From assembly GCA_964035545.1 (NCBI GenBank), contig OZ037765.1, positions 24,360,504 through 24,424,503 of the forward strand: a stretch of DNA of 64,000 nt, in the 5' to 3' direction. This document shows positions 45,405 through 64,000 of this stretch, in pieces; positions within the stretch are counted from its first letter, which is position 1, and each line of letters opens with the position of its first letter. Below the pieces are notes generated by a model that worked only from the letters and a program-made list of their open reading frames with translations, did no database searches and had not been told where the DNA came from. Both the position numbers and the translations under genes were made by a program. The stretch comes from Bugula neritina (taxonomy: Eukaryota; Bryozoa; Gymnolaemata; Cheilostomatida; Bugulidae).

Positions 45405-46457
45405 TTAAGTTGATTCACTGCATAGCAACAGATGGCCATTTTCTTCTTGCTGTTTTTCTGTTGGTTGTTCTTTAGCTGAACAGTTGAATGTTTCCCGTGC
45501 AGATAGTGTTTCATCTGATAATCTTCTTTTATACAGAAAGGGCAGGGTTTTTTGAAAATATTGATAAAAGTTTTCGTTCATCCAACCATAAAGTAAAGGA
45601 TTGTACATGACTGAGCTCATAGCTAGAACATGCGTGATCAAAAACACCAGAATCATATAGTTAGGAGGAATCCTTTTACTGAAAAGGTGGAAAATTTCAA
45701 TTGGCAGCCAGCAGATGATAAAGATGGTAACCATTGCTATGAGCATTCTGTTGATTTTGACATGTTGAGCATCAGGTGTCTTGGAATGTGCATTTTTCAG
45801 TCCAGCTCTGATTTTCATTCTTTTATGCAGTTCCAGTGAAATTGCCGTGTAGCAAACAATCAGCACAGCCGCAGGAATAAGGAGTTGCAGAGACAAAACT
45901 ACCCATGAATATGGGAGTTCCAAATCTTTAGGTAGTTGTTCAGTGCAGTCTATGTTCCCATTGTCTTCATTTATATTTAGCTGACTGTATATAGCGGAGG
46001 GTAATGGTATCAGTACAGAGGCTGTGGCTGTTACCACTGTGATTACTACTTGTAGAGCTGAACTCATTTTCCGCTTGTGAGGAAACAAAATGACTACGAA
46101 CCGATCTATGGCAATAATCATTGAAATAAAGGTCGAGAAAAACACAGATGCACTGCAAATCAAAGGAATGAATTTACATAAAAAGCTTCCTAGTGGCCAA
46201 CTGTTGATGAGAGCGTTAAGAGGTGTGAAAGGGATAGCAACTAGACATATTGCTAAATCACTCACACTCAAGCAGGCTATGAAGTTGTTGATTGTTGTTC
46301 TCATTTTCTTATATTTAATGACGACATATAACACCATGATGTTTCCAAACATGCCCACTATCCATATCAGTGAATAAAGCAGGATAAATATAAAAATCAC
46401 ATGAGGTTTCAAATCTTCTTCAACAGCAGTGCTAGTCATGTTTCCTGTTTTTGCCAT
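45405..46457 (-). CDS. Class A peptide GPCR, neuropeptide Y/F receptor-like
   Basis: This is a single-exon gene of 350 residues with the full seven-helix rhodopsin-like pattern. N-terminal NMTS is a glycosylation site. TM1 has GNIMVLYVV. TM2 has NNFIACLSVSDLAICLVAIP. The first outer loop has WPLGSFLC with the disulphide Cys, and its partner lies in DCTEQL of loop 2. TM3 ends AIDRFVVILFP, so the usual DRY is DRF. TM6 has FIICWLPIEIF and TM7 has NPLLYGWMNENF. The NPLLYG..NENF end and the WPLG loop resemble NPY/NPF-type receptors, but the ligand cannot be assigned from sequence alone. The cytoplasmic tail of about 45 residues has Ser/Thr clusters and a Cys. The start is the ATG after TTGAAA. Upstream TTG is not a credible initiator. 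Intronless GPCRs may have a spliced 5' UTR, which was not resolved here. Confidence 0.9.
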   Translation of the reverse strand: MAKTGNMTSTAVEEDLKPHVIFIFILLYSLIWIVGMFGNIMVLYVVIKYKKMRTTINNFIACLSVSDLAICLVAIPFTPLNALINSWPLGSFLCKFIPLICSASVFFSTFISMIIAIDRFVVILFPHKRKMSSALQVVITVVTATASVLIPLPSAIYSQLNINEDNGNIDCTEQLPKDLELPYSWVVLSLQLLIPAAVLIVCYTAISLELHKRMKIRAGLKNAHSKTPDAQHVKINRMLIAMVTIFIICWLPIEIFHLFSKRIPPNYMILVFLITHVLAMSSVMYNPLLYGWMNENFYQYFQKTLPFLYKRRLSDETLSARETFNCSAKEQPTEKQQEENGHLLLCSEST

Positions 46458-49400
46458 TTTCAAAACAAACAGATTATAGAAGTATGTTCGTATAATAGGT
46501 TACTCTCCTATCATCACAACTACAAAAGGCAAATAAAAGCACAAGTTCATGATTGAGACTTGCTATAGTTGTACACACTGTTAGATGAAAAATCCAGCGG
46601 CTTCATTATATATAACTATAACTAGTGGTTACCTAAGGCTAATTATAGGTTTGTATATTTATATAAATATTTTAATAAAAGTAACAATGTATAGCATAAC
46701 TCACAAGTGCTACGTTCTGTTTGTGTTCGTTTGATTTTCTATTAGTCAACTTTTGTTGAAAACAATTCAGCTGATTTTGTCTCATTTATTTAAAGATGTT
46801 ATTCTGCCAATTTTCTACTCTAAAAGAAACCATAGTTAATTTTAGAAGCAAAATTCATAACTTTCATAAATAACAGTTATTGAGTTTGTAGCTATATGTA
46901 TTTTGCCAAATTAATAATCACATTTTTAAATAAAAAAATCAGGCAAGTTCTGAAAGCTTCATTGAACAGTTTCAAGTAATTTGATCACTGAGTTATTAAC
47001 CTACTAAAGTTTTTAGCAAATATTCAAGACAAGAAAACACAAATATTTTCAAGCAGACATAGTTTTTTAAGAATTTGCAGTTTTACAAACAAAAAATTAA
47101 TACTTTATGGCTGCTTTTACTTCACAAGCAATGGCAACTAACAGCTAACTGTTTGATTATTGAATATATTTTGTAAGATTTTAGTATAGCAGTGTTGTTA
47201 TCCGTGGTTGAAACATTTAGCCAGTTTCTAAGTTAAAGTCATAACTATTAGCATAGTGGATATTTTTGTGACCTCTCTCTTCCACTGTTGACATAACATT
47301 TTATTTGTCTTGTTTTACTTTTATTGCTTTTTACTTATATGCCAATAATCATTATGTTGACACACAACCAAATATTATGTTATGTAAAAGCATTAGTTAT
47401 ATTGCAGTCCACTCTATGGATTACAGAGTGAGTTCACATTACCCCTGGGGAGTTATCATAGCAATTAGAGTCACTAAGGATTATCCTGAACAAACAGCAT
47501 AATGCACGGATCCGTGAACCTTGACACGAAACCAAACTCCGCATCACTTTTCTATAGCAACTATGCACTTCCAATGAAGCCATAATCTCTTTTTAGGCAG
47601 AAATATAATATGCATATTATTCAGTCTCGCATAGAATTTTAGAATTTTGATGCTACGTATAAAATGCACAGTGACTAAGATTGAAATTTGAGTAGATCAT
47701 GTAACTTTCGTTATCTGACACAGCGCAGTATTTTCTCCTGTCTATAGAGCTTCAAGTTGTAACATTGCATCATGCAACTTAGCTTTTGAATAACAGCTTG
47801 TTGTGTCTTTCTTTCTAATCTTTATAAACTTGATACATTTAATTTGATGCATTGAATTTAGTTCAATGGCTACAAGGAATTCAAGTAAAAACATGATAGG
47901 TAGAAATAAAAATAAATAATAGTAATAATATAATTGGGCGGGTAGTAGGATTAAATGGAGACTCATAATATAAAAACTAGCAGCTATAGCAAACTGCTGG
48001 ATGTAAACTCAACTTTCTTATACAACTGCTATTCCTATACCCATCTGCTATCTCCTATCCTTCTATACCCAAATAGAGCATTAGATTAGTAAGGAAATTT
48101 TTCCTACTTGTGATTTTAACAAGGCACTACACCTACATCAATTTGATACCAAGAATAAACTTGTAAAAATTTAATAATGACAACCTACATTTAATTTTAG
48201 CTTTACAATGTAATGTTATGCATTTGAACAATTTCCTCATATAGTTCTAATGTTGTTAATATCTAGAGCATGCGGTCCCATGTAACAAAAAGAAGTTGGA
48301 GCAAAGCATTATCTGTTTCATGTTTAATTATGCTATGTTTTTCATACTGACTTGTGAGAAAAAATGTGAGTTTATGGTGGCACTTCACACCTACCCTTAT
48401 GATTATAGCATATCAGCAAGTTTACTCAGCTATCTGTATCCACACACAGAGATTAGGGCTGATTGATTTACCGCCACCATAAAGTTACAAGGTATGCCAA
48501 ATGATTAACTGTATTATAGTGTATAGTCTATTTTCCAATTGAGTCTATTTACCATCTAACTTGTAACTTTCAAATTCAAGAACATTCACCACTCAACACA
48601 TTAAAGAACAACTTAAAGGCAATTTTAAAATTTGAGGCTCTTGAACATTAATTCCCCAAATACAACCCTGAACATTTAGATTTTAGCCTATTATAGCTTT
48701 ATTATGGAAGTCATGAGTAGGGAGTTTGGATAACTAAAGACATTTGTTGTTAAATAAAGGAGAACTGATGTGTTCTTAGTTTCAAGAGAACCTCATTTAG
48801 TCTGTCCACCAACAGGAAATAGCTATTTCCTGTTTGTATAGCTTACTTTGGAAAATGCTATGGTAATAACTGAGGATGGCTGTATTCCAATAAATAGATA
48901 TTGATATGCAAACCCTTATGAATTCTTTCCATAAAAGTTATAGAAAGAGCTAATTATAAATAATGCTTCAACTCATGGAATTTTATTAACTATTATTTAA
49001 ATCATGATAGATGAGTAAGTCTACAGATTAATGTGTCTTCAGATGTTGGTTCCACCACATGGAGCATATCTGTTTGTGAAAAAAAACTTTTGTCTCCACA
49101 ACTCTGATTACAAATATTATATTCAAATATCTGTTAACAGTTTATGTTTCAGCAAATTATAATAGTTAGGTAAACACATAGCAGAGTGATTATTATATTT
49201 CTGTTAAAATCAAAAGTTAAAAATAAGCACTAATTCCTAACAATAATTTAAGCAGATTCACATTTTACTTGTGCACCTGCTGCAATTGTTCATCCAAATT
49301 TATACTGATTAAATATTTCTACTGGTTATTTCAATGTTCAGCAAAAATGTTACCATTTTTATTCATCTCTATCCGTATGAAAAGCTGTTTGAAATATTCT

Positions 49401-51031
49401 TCTTGTTTCAAAGATACAAAGCATATAATACATTACACTCTCAAGCTTATTCTTAGGTTGTCTATACAGTGCCACTAAAAGATACAAAGGTAGTGGAAAG
49501 ATTTGCCAAAAATAGCCTTAGTTTTCTAGAAGCCACTGAATTAAAGCTTATAGTTTCAGTAAGGCAGAAACTAGCCATATAATATACTTATAATTCTTTA
49601 ATTTTTTACAACTAACAGATGATAGTGATGCATATATCACATGCTACGTAAATCGTATATTTATACATAACGTGTAATATATATATTATATTATATTGTA
49701 TATTGATACATAACATGTACTATATATTATATTGTATATTTATACATAACATGCATTATATATAGTATATAATGTGTGTTTTAATTTACAGGCAGTTTGC
49801 TGCACATACTGTTCTAAAAATTTGTGGGTGGGTGCTACTAGTTGAGTCAATTGTCAAACCTATTAAGACAAGTCACACTAACTGTTAATTACTCACCAGA
49901 ATCGGCTTTTCTTGCAGCAAGTTTGTAGAAGTAAGTGGTGGCAATGAATTGTGCTGATATACCCTGATAAGTCAATGACTCAAGTGTAGGATAAAAGTTT
50001 TATTGGCCTTGGCCGGCTATCCTATAGTCAGTTTGCTAATGCAAAAACGTATTCATTCATTTACTGTGATCTCATTGGGTAATAGATGCTCAACGCTAAT
50101 AAAACCATAATAAGCTAATGGAAAAGCTTGATGTGTATCAATATATCGATCAGTATAGTATAATGAATACTATTATATATTGTATATGATAATTAACTAT
50201 ATTTAGGCTTTCTTTCATAAATATATTTTTAATTATAATAAGCAAACTGTAATTAGAATATTTCACTTTATAAGTTTATAATTATAACTCTTATAAAATA
50301 TTACTTTTCAGAATTTGGGAAAATAGAACTAAATTTAAATGCTTCTCGTAATTTGTGAAACTGTTTTGAATGGCAACATTTCGGTCACAATTGCTTGCAA
50401 GTGTGGGTATATTTTCTTATATATTTATTTACACATGTGTTTCTTAAAACTTATAGTACCAGTTACAATTACTACAGTAAAACAATGAACAACAGATTAA
50501 GTAAATAGTAAATAAAATCTGCTATAGGTGTACTAAAAGCTTCTCAATAAATTGAAACCAAAAGCTTTTTACAGGCTTCAATAATATCAGTGGAGTGAGT
50601 AAAATATCTGACGGTATATACCTAAAAATATCTTACAACATTTTTGCACTTTGGTGCTAATCAGACCAAAATAAAAACTCAAAATCAATAATTAAAATTT
50701 AGAAAGAGTGAAAATATACAATTATGTAACTGCCTGCTACTATTAAAGCTAGCTGTAATTAGAATCTACAGGCAGTGCAACAGACATACTAGCTATGAAA
50801 ATAGTAGAAACTTTCTTCACAATATAGAAAGTAGCAGGGACTCATTTAATCTCTACTAACTTAAACAAAAAACAAATACAGATTAGTGGAATTCAACAAC
50901 AGTCATTTTATAATATAGTGATCACTTCATAATCTATACTATAACGTACCAAGGTAATCTTCTGTTGAATTCTAAAGAAGTCAAAAATAAAAACACAATT
51001 ATATTAATCACTGGTGAACATCTTTTTCTCA
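46458..51031. other. 4.6-kb intergenic region
   Basis: This lies between two minus-strand genes. Apart from an AT-rich tandem repeat at about 49655-49775, I see no gene, RNA or mobile element. Small ORFs here have no recognisable motifs or splice context. Confidence 0.45.
49655..49775. repeat. AT-rich tandem repeat, about 3 units
   Basis: Three diverged units of roughly 36-43 bp each contain GTATATT(T/G)ATACATAAC followed by RTG(T/C)A and a TATA run. Each unit has an internal GTATAT/ATATAC palindrome. Confidence 0.7.
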
Positions 51032-57949
<6,918 letters not shown>

Positions 57950-58088
57950 CTATGCAGAAAATTTGTGCAAGTTTAGAAATTTAACAGATTTTAAGTGATA
58001 TATTTTTACACTTGTGCATACAATGCTAGTCAGACCTCCTACAGCTATCTATTCGCAAAAATGTGTTTGCATTTAGAAAAACACTTAC

Positions 58089-58352
58089 CAGACTGAAGAG
58101 AGCTTATATTATCAATATAAGCTGCAAAGAGATTTACGGTAACTGCCAATGGTAATGCTAGACAGATGTATATATACTCATATATACATATATACGTATA
58201 TACGCAGGAGTTCTCATTAGGCGGTAACTGATTCAACTCACCTCATACTCATTATAACAAGCCTTGTGACACTTTTTCAAAATTCTAATAATCAATATTG
58301 TCAATGCTGTGCAACCAGAATAACCAGAATATACTATATTATAATATACCAT
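58089..58352 (-). CDS. Tentative 5' exons of the membrane-protein gene
   Basis: Two exon-like blocks lie just upstream on the same strand. Block 58352-58242 begins with ATG and encodes 37 codons (MVYYNIVYSGYSGCTALTIL, then IIRILKKCHKACYNEYE) with a GAG|GTGAGT donor. Block 58157-58089, after a CTAG acceptor, encodes LPLAVTVNLFAAYIDNISSL and QS, with a G|GTAAGT donor. Both contain membrane-helix-like sequence that would suit the downstream gene. However, the phases (0 to 1, then 1 to 2) do not join directly to each other or to exon 57949-57914, so at least one exon is missing or a call is wrong. Confidence 0.28.
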
Positions 58353-60322
58353 GATTATGGTCACTTTTTAATTCCAAGTACTTTGTAGAGTTTACAGTTA
58401 GTTGAATGTAGATATATAATATGTTTTTAATTTATAAAACATGTTGCAAAGCATATTATTTTATATAAAACTTGAATTTGACTCAAAAAGGCTTCCAATT
58501 ACATTAATTGCAGACATAATTGAATAAATAACAAAATAAAGGGGCTTTGACCCACAGAGAGTGATTAAGGCTTTCAAATAACTGGTATTTTTCCAAAAGT
58601 GCCATTAAACAGATATATCCTATTAGTTTAATGGTAGAATACCACGCTATATACTGGTCATTAATTATAGAGCTTTCAATTAAGTGACAAATAAAGCTTG
58701 AAACTAACCTTTCTAGGGGGCAGAAGAAAACTAAGTAATTTACAAATGTAACAATTCGCTTGTAGACAAATTCATTGATTTGCTAACTACAGTTTTTGAG
58801 AGCAATGATAAAAAACCCACCAACTGCTAGCAGAATGTGACTATGTTATCAGATATAACAACTAACATATGTATAACTTTTCAGAAACATGAGTAGAACA
58901 TTGAGGCCAGTAAAAATGTAATCATTCATCACGAGTATGAGTAGCCCCTGGCTTATGCAGGTAAACATGCTACACAATATGTGCAACAGTCTAGATGGAC
59001 ACACACTTGTTACTATTTTCAGAAATTACACACATTAAACCATCACTCATCATCAAGTAATACTACAAAGTGATAAGTAATATTGGAATCGAAAAGATAG
59101 CTTGTATGATGCATCATTGCTTAGTTACAATAGCTATTTAAGTAATTTATATTTATCATTAATATAAAAACTTACCTTACTGAGCAACAAAATAAAATAG
59201 TTTAATTAAATTGGGTAATAAAGAAACAAAAGCATGTTGTAGGACTCAAATTTTATGTACAATGACGCAATTGCCTGCTTGCTCCTTAAAGTTAAAAGGG
59301 TGAGTTTAGCTGCAGTTCAGCTAATCTCGCTAATTTATCTGCAAGATAGCAAGAATATTAATAACATAGCTGATAATCTTACCTGTTTTAATTAATTAAT
59401 GTTTGTATACTGCAGGTTTGTCTCCTACGTAAATATTTTCTTCATAGCATTGCTGATGCCAATTCGATAGACTTTGCAGATTCAGAAGATTACAGTATTA
59501 AACTATCCAATTCATCACACTTGTGTCTCTTCTAGCACCTAATCCTCCACAAATCACAAACTAATCTTATTTCTTCATGTAGAATGACCTCTCTATATTC
59601 AATAGAACCCAATTATCAATTAGTAGGCTACCAATAACTGCAGGACCAACCTTTCAGCTTGTTAGTAGGCTACTGGTTTTGTAATTGGCTTCAACACAGA
59701 AGTAATGCAAAACCTTTCAAATGCTCTAACAAAACTGTTATCAAGCAGTCAGAACAATGCTAAAACCACTTCCAATTTTAACTATTGTTAGCAATGCAGC
59801 AGCGAAGGCCAATGCAATATTATCATTGCACTAATTGCAAATACTTTACCAGTGAGTCACTCAATTGGGGGCAGTGTTTTACATACAAAGACTGACAACT
59901 TCAGTTTCATTCATGCTAAGGTTGTACTAAAAACAAGTACTTTAGTCCACAGAATAGGCTGAGTCTAATTTATTCCTACTAATTGGGTCCTTCCTTGAGG
60001 CTAAATTTATTGTTATAATTAAAAAATACAGCATTTAAAAAAGTCAATAATAAACATAGGACATAAGAATACAAATGAGCAGGAATGATGGTAAAATAGA
60101 AAAAACAATATCTAAACTTACACAAGAGTATTCAGGTGCAGCTTGATGTGATGTTATTGATTGTGAAATAAGCAAAAATATATATGCATTGTATATAATT
60201 CAATATTTTACTAGAGCTTTAAATAGTAAAAAGTATATATGGTAAATGAATAGATAAATACACACAACCGAAAAAATAATCAAAATTCAGGAATATTATG
60301 ACTTTAAAGACAAGGAATTGCA
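58353..60322. other. Intergenic region upstream of the membrane-protein gene
   Basis: AT-rich sequence, with no coding exon, RNA gene or mobile element that I can support. It probably contains the promoter of the minus-strand gene to its left and the GLB1 3' end to its right. Confidence 0.4.
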
Positions 60323-63300
60323 TCACCCATGATGGGTACGATAGTAAGTAGAAGCTAATGTAGACGACACATTAGCATTTATCTCAGGAACATCTACAAA
60401 CTCAATTTGACAAGAGTGGTGAGGGGCACATGGGACACTTTCTAGTTCTGTCACTGTAACAATATTGTCACCTGCCTTTAGAACTGATGAAGGTACAAAT
60501 AGAGTTTTTTGTGGACCTCTAACTGGCCAATACCTGCCAATGTTGAAGTTGTTAATCTCAACGTGCCCCTATAAATAAACACAAACACACGCAATAGAGC
60601 ATGAAATGCTTTAAGGCTGCCTACTAGTGAGATGAACAAAATGTGTGTGAGAGCTTGCTAGTGGCTACTGTATTTATTGACATATTCATGACGATAAAAC
60701 ATCATAATGTTATGCTGAAAACTATGTCTTTAACAGGCCTAGTGTATAAACTAAACTATTACTAGCTCACTAAAATCAATTACATTCAGTTTATGTTGAA
60801 CATAGCTTACTGAGCATAAACTCTCCTCTACATACTACAAACATACATGACTTCTACCAAGTATCAAATGCAGTACATTAGATTGTTTATACATCAAAAT
60901 ATTATTTACTGTAAGATCTGGTTGTATCAACTTTTTTATGTTTATAGCCTTGGATTGTAAAGAAATTGGTGAAAACACAACTCTCAATTTTCCTAAATTT
61001 CAATTCGGCTAAGCCCTAAAGTCTAAAGTCACGCTAAACTGTCTTAGAAATAGTTGACTAGATACATATGCAGTTATTCATAATAAACATCCAACCAGCA
61101 AAAATAAATAACGTAACAAAAATTATTTTTACAAGATATAAATAAAGTGTTTTTAAATCAGTAAAAGACTTGAAAGGAATGTACAATATATGTTGTTAAT
61201 ATACTATAATGCATTTAAACTAAATAGTATGCATAGAATGCAATGTTAAAACACCAAGTATAATATCCAATGATGAAGTTATATAGCAAAGTACATGTAT
61301 GTACAAACTAGTAATCTAAGAAATCTTACATCTGTTGACGACATTAGCATTGTCTCAAGACAGGATATTCTGACATGATAAGCTATCAATAAATCTACAT
61401 AATTATTATGGACATTCGCATCCTCAGTGAATGAACACAGTTTTCTATCTGATTGTAGGGAAATAAACTAAATATAACTAGTTGAATGTGTTAGTAGATT
61501 ATTTTGCTGCTACATGCAAAATTAATCAATGAGTGAAGAAACCAAGTAGCAAATGCTAATAGTACTTGCAATGCAATTTTTAATTTTAAATGTTGAATTA
61601 AAGGTCTATGTCTGAGCATTTGGTATTATATTTCTCATCACCAAAAGTACTCTTTACTTCTTCAAAAAAATTAGTTTAACTAGATCCACATTCGGCAAGT
61701 ACTGGAAAACTAACAGTAAATTTATAAAATTTTGACAAATAACTGTAAAATTATAATAATTATATAAATATATAATTAGTCATCCAGTAAATGTAAACCC
61801 TGTCTGTTAAATTTACAAGACGAATGCAAAAAACCAAATTAGGTAATTATTATAGTTAAAAATGAATTACTTTGATTATTGTATAATAAACTATTATATT
61901 TGGCTAGGCAGTACCTCAAACATATTATTACATCATCTATAACATTAACAACAATCAATACTATTTTTATTATTTTTATAGAAAGCCTACATAACACTTT
62001 CAGTTTTTTCATCCCAACATGATAATTTTGTAAAAATGTTAGTCATGAGTAGACAATTGCTTATTGTACAACTCTTATTCACCAAAACTCTGAAACTCAT
62101 GACAAATGGTTGAATACAAATGTCTTGACGTCTTAGATATTAATAAGGTTTGTATGAACAGATTTTTATAGCTATGCATGGAAACACTTTCACCCATCAA
62201 AAGAATATTTGTTTAAAAAATATTGATTTTCCCTTTTGACCTCTAAAAAGGTAACTTGTAGGAATAGACATCAAATAGTGACAAAAGATACGAAGTTTAA
62301 CCAATATTTCAAATCTTTTGATAAAACTGTCTTCAAACATCAGCAAATCACATCAGCCAAAAATTCAATATTTCATGTCAACTGCACAACAAACTGACTC
62401 ACCTTATACCATCCATCTAGTCTGAGAAATGTATCAGCTGGCTGGTCAATATGAAGGATTCCCAGATAAGTAGATGGTACAAACTTGAGAACACCTTCAA
62501 CGTTACCAATGCCCCTGCAATAATATTACCAAACCTCCAGTATAAATAGAAACACTAATCCAGTGTTGTTGTGATCTGTACTTTTCATTTCAAAATGAAT
62601 TAATGGATGAATAAATGCCGAAAATAGATGAAATATTGCCTTGCCTATGTACGACCTTCCAGAAAGTAACCATGTATCCATCATAACAATGACAAAATTG
62701 CCAGGAAAAAGCATTAGATATATACAACAAGCCAAATTAAATAAGAAAAAAACTGCAAGTACAAAGTAAAGCTACTGTAACTAAAAGAAAGTTCTAGATG
62801 CATAACATAGCAAGCTGATGCAGTGTTCCATGTAACATGTCAACTGGAGTAGTGTGTAGTCAAATAATACTGACCTTAGTTTAGCACAGTGCTGCATGAG
62901 GGACATGTTGAACCTGAAGTTGAATATGTCCCACGTGGACACGTTCTGAGTAGATCCAAGAGTTACATTACTGATGATACCCTACAAAACATACAGTAGA
63001 ATATTAGAACAGAGCAATGTGGTTTCAATATAAAATCCTCGCATGGGGTTTATAGTTACCATCCCTGTGAGAATCACTGATGGAAAGAGTTTTTTAAGTA
63101 GGCTGAGGAGTTGTTCTCTATTGTGGCTGAGGAGCAATTACAACTCTTTCTAACATCACCAATGGCTTTTACTAGGATTCGAGCCACTGACTCCAAGTCT
63201 ACAAAGCCAGTGCTCTAACCAATAGACTACAGCTGCCCCCTATTTCAATATAAATATTATTGCAATACTTCAGTAAATTGGGGGATTATAAGTCACACAT

Positions 63301-64000
63301 ACTTTTCAAGTACCTAAAATTCAACAGGTTTTAAAAATACTTAAAGGGTGAAAACACAGCTTCAACTGCAGAATCTAACTATAAAACAAATAGGAATATT
63401 ATTATGTTTTACAGCTGCTATAATTTGTCGCGTTTCTTCAAACTTTTGAGTAAACCAAATTGCAATAATGGAGTTATGCTACCTTTGAGCCCCGGAGTAT
63501 TCCAGAGCCATAGCCAACTCTTCCCATATTGTCTACCAGTATAGTCAGGGAGTCTCCAGCCTTTCCTTCCACAGTCACTTCTGTAGGACCATCTCGGTAT
63601 ATTATCCCATAAAATAACTACAAAATAAATATAAAAAAGTCTGCACTGTTAATAATTATGAAACTTAATATGATACACAAAACAAATAAATAGTAATAGA
63701 ATACCAGTAAATAGGGACCAGTGTGTCTATATGTAGACTAATGTATGCAAACATGTTTTGCTCTTAGGTCAGTATTAGTCAACAAATTTGAAAGTTAAAG
63801 TTACTTGCTGAGCTAAATTACAATCCAGGGAAAAGTTGAGCTTTCATTTTGAATATTGATAATCTTTTCAAAAGTTGACGAAGAAGAAAAGAAAATGAAG
63901 AGGGTGGATAATTGTGCACTTACATTGTTGACAAGGACATATCCTCGATCTCGTATACCAGGTACAGACAACTTCACTCGTGGAGCATCTTCTTTTAAAA
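60323..64000 (-). CDS. GLB1: Acid beta-galactosidase, C-terminal exons (partial)
   Basis: Exons on the minus strand: 64000-63924 (continues beyond the window), 63617-63483, 62981-62875, 62514-62403 and 60568-60323, joined in frame. They encode the C-terminal beta-sandwich region of a glycoside hydrolase family 35 enzyme. Markers are GIRDRGYVLVNN, EGKAGDSLTILVDNMGRVGY, GIISNVTLGS, ADTFLRLDGWYKGHVEINNF and NIGRYWPVRGPQKTLFVPSS. They align with human GLB1 ([42 protein letters not shown]). Several N-glycosylation sites are visible (NVTL, NVST, NMSL). The enzyme removes terminal beta-galactose from gangliosides and keratan sulphate in lysosomes. The catalytic TIM barrel lies outside the window, so GLB1 cannot be separated with certainty from GLB1L. 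The segment after NVTLGS is shorter than in human GLB1. Intron 60569-62402 (1.8 kb) holds nothing recognised. Confidence 0.92.
63035..63242 (-). mobile_element. tRNA-derived SINE, copy 2, with 12-bp TSD
   Basis: On the minus strand the element starts GGGGGCAGCTGTAG. Box A is TAGTCTATTGG and box B is GGCTCGAATCC, both close to RNA polymerase III consensus. The body repeats that of copy 1 (GATGTTAG, TAATTGCTC), as does the 3' domain (TTCTCACAGGGATGGTAACT then ATAAAC). The perfect duplication TTTCAATATAAA flanks it at 63023-63034 and 63243-63254. It lies in a GLB1 intron in the same orientation as the gene. Confidence 0.88.

Overview
The window is nuclear DNA from an animal. It is AT-rich, has no operons, and its genes are cut by GT-AG introns, several of them only about 70-130 bp. 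The readable proteins are animal families: the Qc-SNARE BET1L, FG-nucleoporin NUP62, ceramide transporter CERT1, kinase anchor GKAP1, U7 snRNP protein LSM11, a peptide-type class A GPCR, and an acid beta-galactosidase. The phylum cannot be fixed from the sequence. An invertebrate is most likely, given the short introns, the intronless neuropeptide-type receptor and the gene density. No bacterial, phage or CRISPR feature is present. All gene models were built by hand from reading frame, splice signals and remembered family sequences.

Layout. 1-2563: intergenic repeats. 2564-3187 (+): BET1L, 3 exons, tail-to-tail with NUP62 (-, 3350-8602, 9 exons). 8603-12925: a large block of degenerate TAN-triplet repeats, a possible orphan membrane-anchor ORF and a tRNA-derived SINE. 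12926-20429 (+): CERT1, which carries two alternative copies of one START-domain exon. It converges with GKAP1 (-, 21285-24112, 8 exons). 24113-33536: about 9 kb of repeats with one decayed coding stretch near 29.1-30.4 kb. 33537-35579 (+): LSM11, converging with an unrecognised seven-helix membrane protein (-, 35967-38119). 39903-43725 (+): an unrecognised basic coiled-coil protein. 45405-46457 (-): single-exon GPCR. 46458-51031: little. 51032-57949 (-): the 3' part of an unrecognised multi-pass membrane protein, including a GC-AG intron and a 36-nt exon. 60323-64000 (-): the C-terminal exons of GLB1, running off the right edge, with a second SINE copy (perfect 12-bp target-site duplication) in one intron.

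The genes are not functionally linked, although several serve Golgi or endomembrane biology (BET1L fusion, CERT1 ceramide transfer, GKAP1 Golgi anchoring). The best candidate for something new is the pair of adjacent, phase-matched, diverged exons in the CERT1 START domain. Using both shifts the frame into a stop, and using neither creates an immediate stop, so only one-or-the-other splicing gives a full protein.
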